Below, in pieces: positions 62,956-64,000 of a DNA stretch of 64,000 nt. The notes below the pieces were generated by a model. That model had not been told where the DNA came from. It saw nothing but the letters and a program-made list of their open reading frames with translations, and made no database searches. The position numbers and the translations under genes were made by a program. Position 1 is the stretch's first letter. Each line of letters starts with the position of its first letter. The stretch is from a virus. The stretch spans positions 1 through 64,000 of the IMG/VR virus record IMGVR_UViG_3300045257_000045. One strand, given 5' to 3'.

Positions 62956-63765
62956 TTAACCGATGAGACCGGCTTCGACGGCATGTGCACGTCTGCGCCT
63001 GTACTCTGCCGGGTCTTCCCGACCCAGCTTTTGGGCCAGCGCCCCATTTGACTTAGGACCGAACAAGTCCTCAAGAGGAGTCATCCCGGCCTTGCTGGAA
63101 CCGGTGCCGGTGACACTCCCAACACCGCCCTTGAAGTCGCTACGAACCATGTACTTGTGCTTCGAGGCGTAGTCGGCGTAATACTCATCCAGCGACATGG
63201 GCTCCATCTGAGCGTTCAGTCGAGGCTGGTCGCCGTCGCCAACCACAATGTACTTGCCACGAGACTCGTCATAGCGGATAGATCCGCTCGTCAAGGCTGC
63301 AACGTCGTCGGGGTTGTAGAACCCGTGCTGGCCTGCGGCACTCTTGATCTCGGCGTCGCGCTTGATGCGGGTGATCTCCGCGCGGGCTTCGGTTGTTTCC
63401 TGGGCCTTGCGATTAGCCGCAGCCACGAGCTGTTCTTTCTCAGTCTTGAAGCTCTCGCTGACGGCCTTCATCTCAGCGATCTGCGCCTGAAGTGCTTCCA
63501 CGTCTGCCGTGGCCGCATCCTTCTTAGCGCCTACAGGGGCCTTGGCGGCGGCGGCTTTCGCAGCGGCCAACTCGGTCTTTAAGGCGTCGGTTTCCGCTTT
63601 GAGGGCGGCGTGTTCCGCGCGCAGCTCTTTGGCTGCTTCGCTCTTACCGGCGATAATCAGTTCGGTGACTTTGGCCTGTTGGCGTTCATCGAACGTTACC
63701 TTCTGTGCTTCCTTCTCGGCGTCAATCAGATCCTGTGCGGCTTTCAATTCGGCGGGTGTTGCCAT
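62956..63765 (-). CDS. Scaffolding protein (269 aa)
   Basis: Residues 1-150 are an Ala/Glu/Lys-rich coiled coil (ELKAAQDLIDAEKEAQKV, ALKAETDALKTELAAAKAA). The C-terminus is basic (EYRRRRAHAVEAG). This is the usual make-up of internal scaffolds, whose basic end binds the coat protein, and it lies directly upstream of the capsid gene. Confidence 0.85.
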   Translation of the reverse strand: MATPAELKAAQDLIDAEKEAQKVTFDERQQAKVTELIIAGKSEAAKELRAEHAALKAETDALKTELAAAKAAAAKAPVGAKKDAATADVEALQAQIAEMKAVSESFKTEKEQLVAAANRKAQETTEARAEITRIKRDAEIKSAAGQHGFYNPDDVAALTSGSIRYDESRGKYIVVGDGDQPRLNAQMEPMSLDEYYADYASKHKYMVRSDFKGGVGSVTGTGSSKAGMTPLEDLFGPKSNGALAQKLGREDPAEYRRRRAHAVEAGLIG

Positions 63766-63841
63766 GATGGTGTTCCTGTTCTTACCCTGTAGTCTTCTCT
63801 GTGCGTTGGGTTAGGTGCGCAGATGTACCCCTAAACAAGTT

Positions 63842-63875
63842 GTCCCTGGTCGGCGGGGTTAGTGCGGCCAGGGAC
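63842..63875 (-). terminator. Hairpin between partial gene and scaffold gene (leftward)
   Basis: Perfect 8-bp stem (63868-63875 with 63842-63849) and a loop of 18 bases. The following tract (AACTTGTTT leftward) is a weak U run, so this is a possible terminator or processing site. Confidence 0.45.
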
Positions 63876-63904
63876 GGTGTTTCGAATGTAGTGTTTTGCC
63901 AGCC

Positions 63905-64000
63905 TTAGAAGTTGGCGGGCATTTTGAGCTTGCTGATCTTCTTGCTCTTCAGCGCAATCGAGGACTCGACGCCCATCGTGCTGAGTCCGCTCTTGGGCGG
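63905..64000 (-). CDS. Partial CDS, C-terminal 31 residues
   Basis: The frame enters from beyond the window edge and stops at 63905. The visible part is Ser/Lys-rich (STMGVESSIALKSKKISKL, ending KMPANF). Upstream of a scaffold gene one expects a portal or maturation protease, but this end is not diagnostic. Confidence 0.6.
   Translation of the reverse strand, partial: PPKSGLSTMGVESSIALKSKKISKLKMPANF

Noticed and set aside
1-64000. CRISPR arrays, insertion sequences, integrase or attachment sites
   Set aside because: No regularly spaced repeats, transposase or recombinase genes were seen; there is no evidence here for lysogeny.

Overview
The window reads as part of the genome of a large double-stranded DNA tailed phage (Caudoviricetes) with a siphovirus-type tail. 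The evidence is a capsid, head-tail connector and tail-tube cassette, a tail-assembly chaperone pair joined by a -1 frameshift, a 1,622-residue tape-measure protein and no sheath gene. Genes are densely packed, mostly overlap by 1 to 8 bases at their ends (ATGA, GTGA or TAATG junctions), use strong AAGGAG-type ribosome sites and the standard bacterial code. The host is probably a Gram-negative, exosortase-bearing bacterium (Acidobacteriota-like is a guess), because one phage gene ends in a PEP-CTERM sorting signal. Terminase and portal are not seen, apart from a 114-residue terminase-like fragment, so the genome continues beyond 64 kb.

Layout. Positions 1-1150 hold a direct repeat with promoter-like -10 elements and about 1 kb of hairpin-rich DNA without a credible gene, a candidate giant structured RNA. 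Positions 1189-12387 are a + strand array of about 40 small, mostly unknown early-type genes. It includes a family with an L7/L12-like C-terminus, an Ala-rich repeat protein, and an amidoligase overlapping a class II glutamine amidotransferase. Positions 12469-38914 (+) hold replication, recombination and nucleotide metabolism: ParB-like protein, Cas4/RecB-like nuclease, tRNA, RNA ligase, HNH nucleases, SF2 helicase, primase-helicase, resolvase-like nuclease, RecA, Nudix hydrolase, B12-dependent ribonucleotide reductase, an HD protein and a glycosyltransferase. A patatin-like lipase, a PEP-CTERM protein and a tiny membrane protein form a coupled set inside this region. Two further noncoding stretches (13.46-13.79 and 17.05-17.49 kb) look like structured RNAs, the second ending in a tRNA-like element.

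The - strand arm (64.0 down to 38.9 kb) runs scaffold, major capsid, connectors, tail tube, chaperones, tape measure, baseplate or hub, fibre-like proteins, then a lysis and metabolism region (metallophosphoesterase, dNMP kinase, GH24 lysozyme, holin-like protein and several small signal-peptide proteins). The two arms converge at 38,909-38,914.

Six promoters on both strands share TTGACA, an 18-bp spacer ending GTGTG(T)GC or close to it, and a -10 of GATACT type. The spacer is an imperfect palindrome, and a seventh copy lies upstream of the capsid gene without a good -10. This suggests one regulator controls replication, RNA, lysis and structural genes. At 59.4 kb one of these promoters fires straight into a strong terminator, a layout expected for attenuation or antitermination.
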